From: DASQBT01 sp963746955
GTDB taxonomy: Bacteria > Pseudomonadota > Gammaproteobacteria > Burkholderiales > Thiobacillaceae
Direction of reading: 5' to 3'
NCBI GenBank assembly: GCA_963746955.1
Contig: CAVVDR010000013.1
Location: 59,400 to 123,399 of the forward strand
DNA: 64,000 bases
Part shown: positions 42,901 to 52,580 of the stretch, piece after piece
How the letters are laid out: every line of letters starts with the position of its first letter
How positions within the stretch are numbered: the first letter of the stretch is position 1
Made by a program: the position numbers and the translations under genes
Notes under the pieces: generated by a model
Told to the model about the DNA's origin: nothing
The model's database searches: none
Seen by the model: only the letters and a program-made list of their open reading frames with translations

Positions 42901-43386
42901 ATGCCCACGCAAAAAAAACTGCTAGCGATTCTAACCATCCTGCTATTCGCTGGACTCGCCCAAGCGACCGAAATCGAGACCCAGGGCCCGGACGATCTGT
43001 TCATGTATGCCACCAGTCTGGTTGGAACCCCCTATCAGATGGGTGGAGTCAGCCCTGAAAGCGGTCTGGATTGCAGCGGCTTCGTCCGCCACGTGTTTCT
43101 GAAGACGTTTCAGACCGAACTGCCGCACAGTGCCATTGAAATGAGCCGCAGAGGGGTGGCGGTCGAGCCGGGCGACCTGCGTTCGGGCGACCTGGTATTC
43201 TTCGGTACACGGCAGCGGCCTTTTTCCCACGTTGGGATTTATCTGGGCGAAAACCGCTTTGTTCATGCTTCCAGCACCAGTACCGGAGTCGTGAAGATTT
43301 CCAGCTTGCAGGAGCGGTACTGGTCCCAGCGTTATGCCGGCGCACGCCGCATTTCCCCCTCCCTATATATGGCGAGCCAACCCTAA
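42901..43386 (+). CDS. NlpC/P60 (C40) peptidase
   Basis: Exported cell-wall hydrolase of 161 residues. A signal peptide (LLAILTILLFAGLAQA) leads to an NlpC/P60 domain with Cys58 in LDCSGF, His110 in FSHVGIY and His122 in FVHAS as the third catalytic-site residue. Such enzymes cut the D-Glu-meso-DAP bond of peptidoglycan stem peptides. No SH3 or lysin domain is attached. It lies 30 bases before the sensor kinase gene, same strand. Confidence 0.9.
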   Translation: MPTQKKLLAILTILLFAGLAQATEIETQGPDDLFMYATSLVGTPYQMGGVSPESGLDCSGFVRHVFLKTFQTELPHSAIEMSRRGVAVEPGDLRSGDLVFFGTRQRPFSHVGIYLGENRFVHASSTSTGVVKISSLQERYWSQRYAGARRISPSLYMASQP

Positions 43387-43416
43387 GCTGGTTTCCCCGG
43401 ATCCACCCGTATCTCA

Positions 43417-46062
43417 ATGAGTCTGATCAACGGCGCTCTCAGCCCGGTCCGCAGGCTGGCCTTCAACCTCGGGGTGGGTTTTGGCGTGGCGCTGATCCTT
43501 CTGCTGGCCGTCATCGGCTTGGGTGTCCACCAGATGAAGCTGATCAATGGCCGTCTCGAGCGGATTGTGGAAGTGAACAACGTCAAGAGCCGGCTTGCGT
43601 CGCACATGCGCGACACCCTGGGCGACCGGGCGATCGTCATGCACGACATGGTGGTGTCCATCGACACCTGGGAAAAGGAAGACCTGTTCGAGAAATTCCT
43701 GAACTACGGAGAACAATATGCCAAGGATCGGAATCGCCTTGCGCAACTGTTGGAAACCCAGGAAGAAAAGAAACTGCTGGCCAAGCTGGATGAAATTACC
43801 ACCATCAACCAGCCCATCATGTACGGCGTAGTGCAAGCCGCGCGCGAGCAGAATAACTATGGCGGCCTGACCATGCTCCAGCAACAGGCCATTCCCATGC
43901 AACAGCGTCTGGTCAATGCCCTGGATGACATGTCCAGGCTGCAGCGTGAAGCCAGCGAAAGGGCTGCCCGGGAAACCTTCTCCGCCTACCAGGAAACCCG
44001 TTCGCTGATGCTCGGCCTGGGCGCCCTGGCCACCCTGATGGCGGTCGGCGTGGCGTGGCTGGTCAGCCGCCGGGTGGCGGCGCAAACCCGCCAGTTGGAC
44101 AGCGAAAAACTCAAGTTCCAGACCCTGTTCGAATCGAATTCCGATGCCGTCGTCATTCTCGACGAAAGACGCTTCATCGACTGCAATCCCGCTACCGTGC
44201 GCATATTCGGAATGAATTCGGTACAGGAGTTCCTTGCCTCCCCGATCACTGCCCTGGGCGCCCCGCGTCAAGGTCCGGACCTGGAGGATGCATACAACTA
44301 CGCCCGGCGGATGCTCGGCCTGGCGCGGACGGAGGGCCATGCCTTCATGGAGTGGCAGGGGCGGCGCATGGATGGCTCCCTGTTTCCGGCGGAAATCGCG
44401 TTGCATGCCATGGAGCTGGAAGGCCGCCCGGCAATCCAGGCTATCTTGCGCGACATTTCGGAGCGCAAGCAGGTCGAGCAGGCCATGGCCAAGGCCAGGG
44501 ACGCAGCCTTGTCCGCGGCCCGTACCAAGAGCGAGTTCCTGGCCAATGTCAGCCACGAGATCCGCACGCCGCTGCACGGCATCCAGGGCATGACCGATTT
44601 GTTGCTCAAGTCTCCCCTGCTTTCCGGCGACCAGCGGGAATACGCCCTCATCCTCAAACAGTCCGCCGCCAGCCTGCTCACGGTCATCAATGACCTGCTG
44701 GACTTCTCCAAGATCGAAGCCGGCAAACTCCGCCTAGAACAACTTTCCTTCGACCTGCGCTCCGTGCTGGAGGAAGTCATCAACCTGTACCGTCCGCGCG
44801 CGCTGGAAAAGGGACTGAGCTTCGAGGTGGACGGCTTGGACAGCTTGGACGGCTTGAGTTGCTGCGTACTGGGCGATCCCCATCGTCTTCGTCAGGTCTT
44901 GCTTAATCTGGTAGATAACGCATTCAAATTCACCTCGCACGGCAGCATCTGCGTATCGTTTCAGGCGCAGGACGACAACCGCCATCAGATCATGGTGACC
45001 GACAGCGGCATCGGCATACTGCCGGAAGACATTCCTCACCTGTTTGAAGCCTTCTCGCAGGCCGACAGTTCCACCACCCGGCGCTTTGGCGGCACCGGAC
45101 TGGGGCTGGCGATCAGCCGGCAATTGGTGGAACTGATGGGCGGCACGATCGAAGTGCAAAGTCCGCCGCCGGGGAAGACTTGCGGCACCCGCTTTACCTT
45201 AAGCCTTCCGTTGCCAGCCGCGGCAGGCAAGCCCAAGCCTGCGCCAGAGCCGGAGGCAAGCCGTTTTCACGGTCGCGCGCTGGTCGTTGAGGACAATCCG
45301 GTAAACCAGAAGGTCGTGCTTTTCCAGTTAAGCGGCCTGGGCCTTGAAGTCGAGGTGGCTGATTCGGCGTCGGCCGCGCTCAAACGTGTGCGGGAGGATC
45401 CGCGCTGGGATGTAATCTTCATGGACTGGCAAATGCCGGAGATGGACGGAATTGAGGCCACCCAGGCAATTCGCGCCTTGCCGCCACCGGCTTGCCGGAT
45501 TCCCATCGTCGTCCTGACCGCCAATGCCGCGCCCGGCTTCAGGGAAGCCTGTCTCAAGGCCGGCATGGATGACTATCTCTCCAAACCTTATAGCGAGGAT
45601 GCGATGAGTTCCATCCTGGGCCGCTGGCTGCCCGCGCAACCATCGCCAAACGACTCCGCAGCGAGCGAATCGGGCAATTCGGCCCGGGTCTCGACCGAAC
45701 AGACGCCGGGGCAGCCGCTTGCACTGGAGCAGCTGCGTGCCCGCTACGGCGATCACAGGTCAAATCTGGACGAAATGCTTAAGGTCTTTATCGAGAGCAC
45801 CGAAACTCTGTTGCTGGATTTGAACAACGCCCTGGAAACTGGCGACTATGAGCTTGCCGCGCGCAAGTGCCACAGCCTGCGCGGAGGGGCCGCCGCGGTC
45901 CTTGCCGGACCGCTCGTGCAGCAGGCTGGCGGTCTGGAAGCCGCGCTCAAGCTGAGTGACGCCGAAATCGCCCATGGACTTCTGGACGATCTGCAGGCCG
46001 AATTCATCCGTGTCCGTCACTACCTGGCGCTTTACGAGCCAGATGTTCATATTCCTGGCTGA
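43417..46062 (+). CDS. Hybrid sensor histidine kinase with PAS, receiver and HPt domains
   Basis: An 881-residue membrane kinase with a full phosphorelay in one chain. Order: a membrane helix (about 17-37), a periplasmic helical sensor, a second membrane helix (about 200-222), a PAS domain (FESNSDAVVILDERRF), HisKA with His380 in NVSHEIRTP, an HATPase domain (GTGLGLAIS), a receiver with Asp670 in FMDWQMPEMDG, and an HPt domain with His819 in KCHSLRGG. Phosphate would pass His-Asp-His and then to an external receiver, not encoded nearby. The sensor resembles four-helix chemoreceptor-type bundles; the ligand is unknown. Confidence 0.93.
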   Translation: MSLINGALSPVRRLAFNLGVGFGVALILLLAVIGLGVHQMKLINGRLERIVEVNNVKSRLASHMRDTLGDRAIVMHDMVVSIDTWEKEDLFEKFLNYGEQYAKDRNRLAQLLETQEEKKLLAKLDEITTINQPIMYGVVQAAREQNNYGGLTMLQQQAIPMQQRLVNALDDMSRLQREASERAARETFSAYQETRSLMLGLGALATLMAVGVAWLVSRRVAAQTRQLDSEKLKFQTLFESNSDAVVILDERRFIDCNPATVRIFGMNSVQEFLASPITALGAPRQGPDLEDAYNYARRMLGLARTEGHAFMEWQGRRMDGSLFPAEIALHAMELEGRPAIQAILRDISERKQVEQAMAKARDAALSAARTKSEFLANVSHEIRTPLHGIQGMTDLLLKSPLLSGDQREYALILKQSAASLLTVINDLLDFSKIEAGKLRLEQLSFDLRSVLEEVINLYRPRALEKGLSFEVDGLDSLDGLSCCVLGDPHRLRQVLLNLVDNAFKFTSHGSICVSFQAQDDNRHQIMVTDSGIGILPEDIPHLFEAFSQADSSTTRRFGGTGLGLAISRQLVELMGGTIEVQSPPPGKTCGTRFTLSLPLPAAAGKPKPAPEPEASRFHGRALVVEDNPVNQKVVLFQLSGLGLEVEVADSASAALKRVREDPRWDVIFMDWQMPEMDGIEATQAIRALPPPACRIPIVVLTANAAPGFREACLKAGMDDYLSKPYSEDAMSSILGRWLPAQPSPNDSAASESGNSARVSTEQTPGQPLALEQLRARYGDHRSNLDEMLKVFIESTETLLLDLNNALETGDYELAARKCHSLRGGAAAVLAGPLVQQAGGLEAALKLSDAEIAHGLLDDLQAEFIRVRHYLALYEPDVHIPG

Positions 46063-46128
46063 TGCATGCGGTTGACTGGGCAAACCCGAACTTCTAGCAT
46101 CAAGCCGTACCTTTCCGAGGAGACCCTC

Positions 46129-46869
46129 ATGCGCATCCCTGTCCTGATCCTGCTGGCAGCCACCGGTCTGGCACAGGCAGCCGATCCCCGCAAGTCCGAA
46201 ACTCATACGCCGCCCGCTTACGATCAAGGCAGGATTCCCTATCGACCACAGGGCGACGACGGCTGGATCTCCCCGGTGCCCACGCCCTATGGTCCAATCA
46301 TCGAGCAGCAAGGGTTGCCCCCGCCGCGGGTGGACTTCGGCATGAACCGGATCATTCCCGAGCAGGAAAAGCGCCGCTATCTGCGCATGGCCATGCCCAT
46401 GATGGCCAAAATGATGCAGGTCGACGCGCGCGAGGCGATGAACTACTTCGCCGTCAAATACAAAGCCAAGCCCGGTCTCACCTTTGACGATGTGGTGGAC
46501 TCCCTGAAACTGCGGGCCAATCAGCTCAACTTCAAGTTCGTCGGTTCGAACCTGATGTGGAAAGACTTCAAGGCCGTGCTGGGCGACGACACCGCACCCC
46601 GGGTGGAAGTCTTCAGCTTCTGCGACATCGCGGTGGGACGCCAGTTGCTCAAGCTCATTCCCGAAATGATCGTCTTTCTGCCTTGCCGCATTGCCGTGAT
46701 GGAAGACGCGAAAAAGAACATCTGGGTGCTGACCCTGGACTGGGACATGACCTGGCTCGATTATGCGGGCAAGACCATGGGCATTACGCCGGAACTGCGC
46801 AAGTCCGCCCAGGAGATACGGGTCAAGATGGATGACATGATGCGGGCCGCAGCCAACGGCGAGCTTTGA
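46129..46869 (+). CDS. Secreted DUF302-domain protein
   Basis: A 246-residue exported protein. The signal peptide is MRIPVLILLAATGLAQA. A proline-rich stretch follows, then a DUF302 domain (FDDVVDSLKLRANQLNFKF, EVFSFCDIAVGRQLL, WDMTWLDYAGKT). The Cys in FSFCDI matches the Cys of the other DUF302 protein in this window (5698-6165). GAGGAG precedes the ATG by a few bases; the longer frame upstream lacks support. It follows the sensor kinase by 66 bases and may be regulated with it. Confidence 0.78.
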   Translation: MRIPVLILLAATGLAQAADPRKSETHTPPAYDQGRIPYRPQGDDGWISPVPTPYGPIIEQQGLPPPRVDFGMNRIIPEQEKRRYLRMAMPMMAKMMQVDAREAMNYFAVKYKAKPGLTFDDVVDSLKLRANQLNFKFVGSNLMWKDFKAVLGDDTAPRVEVFSFCDIAVGRQLLKLIPEMIVFLPCRIAVMEDAKKNIWVLTLDWDMTWLDYAGKTMGITPELRKSAQEIRVKMDDMMRAAANGEL

Positions 46870-47110
46870 GTTCGGGGCCCGCGCATCTCGAACGCCAAGG
46901 CAAAGTTGAGAGCGTCCCGATGCAAGCTGCTCTTCGCCGCAGATGCCGCCACTCCCGGCGGGAGCAGAACCACACCACGGATCGACGCCCCGCAACGCCG
47001 CTCCAATCGCCACTCGCTGCATTGAAGCTCATGGCTTAATGTTGGAAACCCGCGCCAGATTTTGGACTGCAATCGTTTAACCCGGTAGAACTGGAACCAA
47101 TCCGCTCCCC

Positions 47111-47827
47111 ATGCTCACGTCCGGCCTGCATTACTTTCCCATTACCCTGCCCTTTCTGTTCCTGCTTGCCGCCTTGTTTGGGCTGGTGGTGGGCCTGGTC
47201 GCGTCGAGCATCCTGCACTACACCTCCGCCAGCATGGGGATCAAGTCCAGGAACGTCTTCATCATCCTGCTTCTCTCCCTGCTGTGGAGTTACATCAATA
47301 TCCCGATTGCCTATCTTCCCGAACGGCATGTAACTGCGGCTGCCGAGGTCAGCTATTTCGGCATCCGCTATGTGATCCCGGTGATACGGGAGTGGCCCGC
47401 CACAGTGATTGCCATCAACGTTGGCGGCGCCGTGATTCCGATCCTGATCTCGCTCTATCTCATGCAAAGGAACCGGCTATTCGGACTCAGCCTCATCGGC
47501 GTCGCGGTGGTGGCAGCAATTTGCCATATCCTTGCCTACCCGGTTCCCGGACTGGGGATTGCGGAGCCCATCATCGTACCGCCCCTGGCCACGGCAATTG
47601 TGGCGCTGGCCTTGTCGCGGCGCCACGCAGCGCCCCTGGCCTATATCTGCGGCAGCCTCGGAACCTTGATCGGCGCGGATCTGCTGAACCTCGGAAAGAT
47701 TCAGGGACTTGGTGCGCCGATTGCCTCGATCGGCGGCGCCGGAACCTTCGACGGGATCTTCCTGACAGGATTGCTGGCCGTACTCTATGCGAGTCTTCTG
47801 ACCCGATACGAGCCGGGAACACGCTAA
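47111..47827 (+). CDS. DUF1614 membrane protein
   Basis: Polytopic inner-membrane protein of 238 residues with about seven hydrophobic segments. The motifs SRNVFIILLLSLLWSYINIP, AINVGGAVIPILISLYLM and LGTLIGADLLNL match DUF1614, a family of unknown function with conserved small and polar residues that look like a transport or enzyme site in the membrane. No ribosome site is strong. It is followed by a G+C-rich hairpin. Confidence 0.82.
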   Translation: MLTSGLHYFPITLPFLFLLAALFGLVVGLVASSILHYTSASMGIKSRNVFIILLLSLLWSYINIPIAYLPERHVTAAAEVSYFGIRYVIPVIREWPATVIAINVGGAVIPILISLYLMQRNRLFGLSLIGVAVVAAICHILAYPVPGLGIAEPIIVPPLATAIVALALSRRHAAPLAYICGSLGTLIGADLLNLGKIQGLGAPIASIGGAGTFDGIFLTGLLAVLYASLLTRYEPGTR

Positions 47828-47858
47828 CGCTCAGTGCGTCCGTTGATGCGTCATAATC

Positions 47859-47886
47859 TGCGGCGCGCGCTGGCGAGCGCGCCGCA
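47859..47886. terminator. G+C-rich hairpin after the DUF1614 gene
   Basis: Ten base pairs (TGCGGCGCGC with GCGCGCCGCA) around an 8-base loop, 31 bases after the DUF1614 stop. No T-run follows, so termination is plausible but not certain. Confidence 0.45.
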
Positions 47887-47929
47887 CTCACGTTAATATG
47901 AGACCCGTTATCTCCGGATCAGACATTTC

Positions 47930-48619
47930 ATGCCGCCCGTTACCTCGCACGCCTTAGCTGCCGCGATCACCCTTTGTCTTGCCTCTGGCGCCCTGGCACA
48001 GGGTGGCAAATCAGCCCACGACGCGCGGCGTGCCTATCATGCAGCCCCGCACAGCGCGGCGGTGGCCAGCCGCCCGAACTGGACCCGGCAGGCAATCGCC
48101 CGCGAACAGAGCCGCGACTGGCAAGGCTTGATAGACCTTGGACGGCGTTGGACGGCGGCAGAACCGAAGAACGCGGCGGCCTGGTTCGTGCTGGGTCGCG
48201 CCCTTGCCCAGATGAACCAGTACAGCGAAGCCATTTCCGCCTACCGCAGGGACCTGGAGATCGAGCCGCGCGACTTCAATGGCAGAAACAATCTGGGCAA
48301 CCTGTATCGTGACAGCCGGCGCTACTCCGAGGCCTTGCATGCCTATCGCGATGCAGTGCGCGTCAATCCGGATTACATACCCGCCTGGTACAACCTCGCG
48401 ATCACCTATTACCAACTGAATGGGTTGGCCGGCGTGTCGCAGGCGCTGCAGCAGTTGCGCACCGTCGATCCTCAACTGGCCGATGCCTGGGCAAAACTCG
48501 GGTTTCAATACTTGCAAACCCATGATGAGCGTGTCGCTCAGGAGGCGGTCAAGGTTTTGCACGGCCTTACCAAGGCAAGCAGGGAGAAAATGTTTGGCAT
48601 CCTGCTGGCCGGCGTCTGA
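47930..48619 (+). CDS. TPR-repeat protein, exported
   Basis: A 229-residue protein with a signal peptide (ALAAAITLCLASGALAQG) and three or four tetratricopeptide repeats (WFVLGRALAQMNQYSEAISAY, shown in part; then NNLGNLYRDSRRYSEALHAY; then WYNLAITYYQLNGLAGVSQAL in part). TPRs form a docking scaffold, so this is probably a periplasmic adaptor. No partner is indicated by position: it is followed by convergent clpB. Confidence 0.82.
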   Translation: MPPVTSHALAAAITLCLASGALAQGGKSAHDARRAYHAAPHSAAVASRPNWTRQAIAREQSRDWQGLIDLGRRWTAAEPKNAAAWFVLGRALAQMNQYSEAISAYRRDLEIEPRDFNGRNNLGNLYRDSRRYSEALHAYRDAVRVNPDYIPAWYNLAITYYQLNGLAGVSQALQQLRTVDPQLADAWAKLGFQYLQTHDERVAQEAVKVLHGLTKASREKMFGILLAGV

Positions 48620-48743
48620 GCAGGCCGCCCACATCACGTTGCAGTCTTTGCTGGTCCGCCGCGCATTTCATGCGCATGCGTACGCCTTCCAGTAAGCTTC
48701 CCGCATCCCCAAAACACGGACCGGCGGTGAGGATACGCTGCTT

Positions 48744-51326
48744 CTAGCCCTTGTCAAACACAATCTGTCCGGCGCGCGCATCCACCCGGATGATGTCCTT
48801 GGCGCTGAAGTGGCCCGACAAGAGTTCCTTCGCCAGCGGGTTCTCGATCTGGCCCTGGATGGCCCGCTTGAGTGGGCGGGCACCGAATACCGGATCGAAA
48901 CCGGCGCGGGCGATGAGATCGACGGCCGCGTCGCTGACTTCCAGCTTCATTTCCATGTGCGCCACGCGCTGTTCCAGGTACTTGAGCTGAATACGGGCGA
49001 TAGAGGCAATATGTGCCTCGTCCAAAGCGTGGAACACCACTACTTCATCGATGCGGTTGATGAACTCCGGGCGGAAATAGTTTTTCACCTCGGCCATCAC
49101 CGCCAGCTTCACCACCTGGTAGTCGTCGCCTGCCATCTGCTGGATCATTTGGCTGCCCAGATTGGAAGTCATGACGATGACGGTGTTCTTGAAGTCCACG
49201 GTACGGCCCTGGCCATCCGTCATGCGGCCATCATCGAGTGCCTGCAGCAGCACATTGAAGACATCGGGATGGGCCTTTTCCACTTCGTCCAGCAGGATCA
49301 CGCTGTAAGGCTTGCGGCGTACGGCTTCAGTCAAGTGGCCGCCCTCTTCGTAGCCAACATAGCCGGGCGGCGCGCCGATCAGGCGGGCTACCGAGTGCTT
49401 CTCCATGAACTCGCTCATGTCGATGCGGATCATGTGCTCGGCCGAATCGAACAGAAATTCGGCCAGGGCCTTGCACAGCTCGGTCTTGCCCACCCCGGTG
49501 GGACCCAGAAACAGGAAGGAGCCATACGGGCGGTTGGGGTCCGAGAGGCCGGCGCGTGAGCGACGGATGGCATCGGACACCAGGCGCACGGCTTCGTCCT
49601 GGCCGACCACGCGATTGTGCAGGTTCTCTTCCATGTGCATCAGCTTGTCGCGCTCGCCCTCCATCATCTTGGATACCGGAATGCCGGTGGCGCGCGACAC
49701 CACTTCGGCGATTTCTTCAGCGCCGACCTGGGTGCGCAGCAACTTGTTGGCAGCCTGTTCGCCGCCTTCCGCCGCCTGCGCCTGCTTCAATTGCGTCTCC
49801 ATCTGGGGAATGCGGCCATACTGGATTTCGCTCATCTTCTGCCAGTCGCCACGGCGCTTGGCTTCTTCCATTTCAATGCGCGCCTGGTCGAGCTGTTCCT
49901 TGATATGCTGGGTGCCGGCTACCTGGGCCTTTTCCGACTTCCAGATTTCCTCCAGATCGGCATATTCCCTTTCCAGACGCTGGATTTCCTCTTGCAGCAA
50001 AGCCAGCCGCTTCTGCGACGCCTCGTCCTTTTCCTTCCTCACCGCCTCGCGCTCGATCTTGAGCTGAATCAGACGACGATCGAGCTTGTCCATCGACTCG
50101 GGCTTCGAATCGATTTCCATCTTTATGCGTGATGCGGCCTCGTCAATCAGGTCGATGGCCTTGTCCGGCAGGAAGCGATCAGTGATATAGCGGTGCGACA
50201 ACTCGGCTGCCGCCACGATGGCCGGGTCGGTGATCTCGACTCCGTGGTGCAGCTCGTACTTCTCCTGCAAGCCGCGCAGGATGGCGATGGTGTCCTCGAC
50301 ACTGGGCTCGTCGACCAACACCTTCTGGAAGCGGCGTTCCAGCGCCGCGTCCTTCTCGATGTATTTGCGATATTCGTCCAGGGTGGTGGCGCCGATGCAG
50401 TGCAGTTCGCCGCGCGCCAGCGCCGGTTTCAGCATATTGCCGGCGTCAATCGCGCCTTCCGCCCTGCCCGCGCCCACCATGGTGTGCAGTTCGTCAATGA
50501 ACAGGATGATGCGTCCTTCGTCCTGGTGCACTTCCTTCAGCACCGCCTTGAGGCGCTCCTCGAACTCGCCCCTATACTTGGCGCCGGCCAGCAGACCGGC
50601 CATGTCCAGCACCAGGACTCTCTTGTCCTTGAGGGTTTCCGGTACCTCACCGTTGACGATACGCTGGGCCAGTCCTTCCACGATGGCGGTTTTGCCCACG
50701 CCGGGCTCGCCGATCAAGACCGGGTTGTTCTTGGTGCGGCGCTGCAGCACCTGAATGGCGCGGCGGATTTCGTCGTCGCGGCCGATCACCGGATCAAGTT
50801 TTCCGTGCCGTGCGCGCTCGGTGAGATCCAGGGTGTATTTCTTCAGCGCCTCACGCTGGCCCTCCGCTTCCGGATTGGTCACCGCGTCGCCCCCGCGTAT
50901 GGCATTAATGGCCTGTTCCAGGGCGGGCTTGCTGGCGCCATGCTGCTTGAGCAGGCGGCCCAGGTCGCCCCTGTCTTCGAGGGCGGCCGTCAGGAACAGT
51001 TCGCTGGAAATATACTGGTCGCCGCGCTTCTGCGCTTCCTTGTCGGTCAGGTTGAGCAGGTTGTTCAGGTCGCGCGAAATGGAAACCTCGCCGCCGTGAC
51101 CTTCCACTTTGGGCAGCCGGCCGAGGGCCTGGTTGATGGCTGCCTTGAGTGCGGGCACCTGTACCCCAGCCTTGGCGAGGATGGACCCGCTGCCCCCGTC
51201 CTCCTGGGACAGCAGGGCGGCCATCAGGTGCAGAGGTTCAATGAACTGCTGGTCGCCGCCCACCGCGAGGGATTGGGCATCGGACAGGGCCTGCTGGAAC
51301 TTGCTGGTAAGTTTGTCGAAACGCAT
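48744..51326 (-). CDS. clpB: Chaperone ClpB
   Basis: Hsp100 disaggregase of 860 residues that pulls proteins out of aggregates with DnaK. Domains in order: N-terminal Clp_N repeats, AAA+ 1 (GEPGVGKT), the long M-domain coiled coil (about 400-520, QLKIEREAVRKEKDEASQKR), AAA+ 2 (GPTGVGKT) and the C-terminal D2-small domain. The start MRFDKLTSKFQQAL is standard; four codons further upstream are not. A sigma32 promoter lies 28-55 bases before the ATG, so heat induction is expected. Confidence 0.97.
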   Translation of the reverse strand: MRFDKLTSKFQQALSDAQSLAVGGDQQFIEPLHLMAALLSQEDGGSGSILAKAGVQVPALKAAINQALGRLPKVEGHGGEVSISRDLNNLLNLTDKEAQKRGDQYISSELFLTAALEDRGDLGRLLKQHGASKPALEQAINAIRGGDAVTNPEAEGQREALKKYTLDLTERARHGKLDPVIGRDDEIRRAIQVLQRRTKNNPVLIGEPGVGKTAIVEGLAQRIVNGEVPETLKDKRVLVLDMAGLLAGAKYRGEFEERLKAVLKEVHQDEGRIILFIDELHTMVGAGRAEGAIDAGNMLKPALARGELHCIGATTLDEYRKYIEKDAALERRFQKVLVDEPSVEDTIAILRGLQEKYELHHGVEITDPAIVAAAELSHRYITDRFLPDKAIDLIDEAASRIKMEIDSKPESMDKLDRRLIQLKIEREAVRKEKDEASQKRLALLQEEIQRLEREYADLEEIWKSEKAQVAGTQHIKEQLDQARIEMEEAKRRGDWQKMSEIQYGRIPQMETQLKQAQAAEGGEQAANKLLRTQVGAEEIAEVVSRATGIPVSKMMEGERDKLMHMEENLHNRVVGQDEAVRLVSDAIRRSRAGLSDPNRPYGSFLFLGPTGVGKTELCKALAEFLFDSAEHMIRIDMSEFMEKHSVARLIGAPPGYVGYEEGGHLTEAVRRKPYSVILLDEVEKAHPDVFNVLLQALDDGRMTDGQGRTVDFKNTVIVMTSNLGSQMIQQMAGDDYQVVKLAVMAEVKNYFRPEFINRIDEVVVFHALDEAHIASIARIQLKYLEQRVAHMEMKLEVSDAAVDLIARAGFDPVFGARPLKRAIQGQIENPLAKELLSGHFSAKDIIRVDARAGQIVFDKG

Positions 51327-51353
51327 GATGTTCCCCAAAAGACAATGCGAAGT

Positions 51354-51381
51354 ATGTGGGGAATATCAGGCGAATTTCAAG
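51354..51381 (-). promoter_or_regulatory. Sigma32 heat-shock promoter of clpB
   Basis: Read on the minus strand: CTTGAAA (51381-51375), a 13-base spacer, then CCCCACAT (51361-51354). The heat-shock consensus is CTTGAAA-N13-15-CCCCATnT, so the match is almost perfect. The expected start near 51347 leaves a leader of about 20 bases before the clpB ATG. Confidence 0.85.
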
Positions 51382-51391
51382 GCGGACCAGG

Positions 51392-51418
51392 TTGCTTAGA
51401 AGGGACAGGCCATATAAT
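51392..51418 (+). promoter_or_regulatory. Sigma70-type promoter upstream of nadC
   Basis: TTGCTT (51392-51397) and a perfect TATAAT (51413-51418) are spaced by 15 bases, a little short. Transcription would begin near 51425 and give a leader of about 118 bases before the nadC ATG. It lies back to back with the clpB heat-shock promoter. Confidence 0.5.
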
Positions 51419-51542
51419 GCTTGTGTATGAATAAGCGCCTTTGATGATGCCCAATTGCGTCGTTTCTGCCGTTGCAGGAGGGTCAGATGGCGGCGTCGAA
51501 TGTCAGAATCCCAACATAAGTGGCTTAACTCTATTCAGATCA

Positions 51543-52393
51543 ATGAAGGGCAATTTCGCGTTCCCCCTTGAGCGAACGGTTCAAGACAATGTCACGTTCG
51601 CCCTGCAGGAAGACCAGGGCACGGGCGACGTAACCGCGTTGCTTGTCCCTGCAGGCCAGCGCGCGCACGCACGGGTCATTTCCCGCGAATGCGCGGTCAT
51701 CTGCGGGCAGCCGTGGTTCGAAGCCGTGTTCAAGGCGCTGGACCCAAAATCCCGCATTCGCTGGCGGGTCGCCGAAGGAGACGAAGTAGCCGCCGATGTG
51801 GAAATCTGCGAGCTGGATGGAAATGCTCGGGCCCTCCTTACCGGAGAGCGCACCGCACTGAATTTCTTGCAGACCCTGTCGGGCACGGCCACCCTCACCC
51901 GGCGCTACGTGGAAGCCATTGCCGGAACGGGCGCCGAGGTGATGGATACGCGCAAAACCCTTCCGGGCTTGCGCCTGGCGCAAAAATACGCCGTGCAAAT
52001 CGGGGGGGAAGAAATCAGCGCGCCGGCCTATACGATGGCATCCTGATCAAGGAAAACCACATCGTCGCCGCAGGCGGCATTGCTAAAGCACTGAACGCCG
52101 CACAGGAATTGAACCGCGATATCCCGATCCAGATCGAGGTAGAAAGCGTGGACGAATTGCTCGAAGCCCTCAATGCTGGCGCCAGCCTTATTCTGCTCGA
52201 CAATTTCGATCTGGGTAAGCTGCGCTCCGCGGTTCGGCTCAATGCCGGTCGCGCCATACTGGAAGCGTCCGGAAATGTCAGTCTTGAAACGATACGCTCG
52301 ATTGCCGAAACCGGCGTGCAGCGTATTTCCGTCGGCAGCCTGACCAAGTCGGTCCGCGCGATTGATCTATCGATGCGCTTTGAGGGCGAGTAG
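51543..52393 (+). pseudogene. nadC: Nicotinate-nucleotide pyrophosphorylase NadC, broken by a one-base frameshift
   Basis: Quinolinate phosphoribosyltransferase of de novo NAD synthesis. The first part reads normally (LQEDQGTGDVTALLVPAG, GERTALNFLQTLSG, DTRKTLPGLRLAQKYAV) and then hits a run of seven G at 52002-52008. With eight G the frame would continue as GGGRNQRAGLYDGILIKENHI, the conserved active-site region (20 residues at most shown). As it stands the frame ends at 52046, while the rest of the protein (GASLILLDNFDLGKLR, then QRISVGSLTKSV) lies in the next frame to 52393. A homopolymer error is likely; a real mutation would make the cell depend on salvage. Confidence 0.9.
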
Positions 52394-52580
52394 AAGACCG
52401 GGCTCAGGACACAAGTGACGAGCCCAAGCGACGACCATTCCTGTATTGAAAAAACGGGCGGCGTTGCGGAAGCACCACGACGACTGACATCAACGCCAAG
52501 ACTCAGGTGTGCCGCTTTCTGAGCGTGCGGCGCGATGATCGTACATCGCCCTCCTGTCCTTCCGCGACGAGGTACGGTGA

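Noticed and set aside
45760..47022. 420-codon minus-strand frame opposite the kinase end and DUF302 gene
   Set aside because: Shadow; both plus-strand genes have clear domains and signal peptides.
50193..51434. 413-codon plus-strand frame opposite clpB
   Set aside because: Antisense shadow of clpB.
52002..52046. Programmed frameshift in nadC
   Set aside because: A G tract alone is not a known recoding signal in nadC, and I see no stimulatory hairpin or internal ribosome site at the right spacing; a miscall or mutation is simpler.
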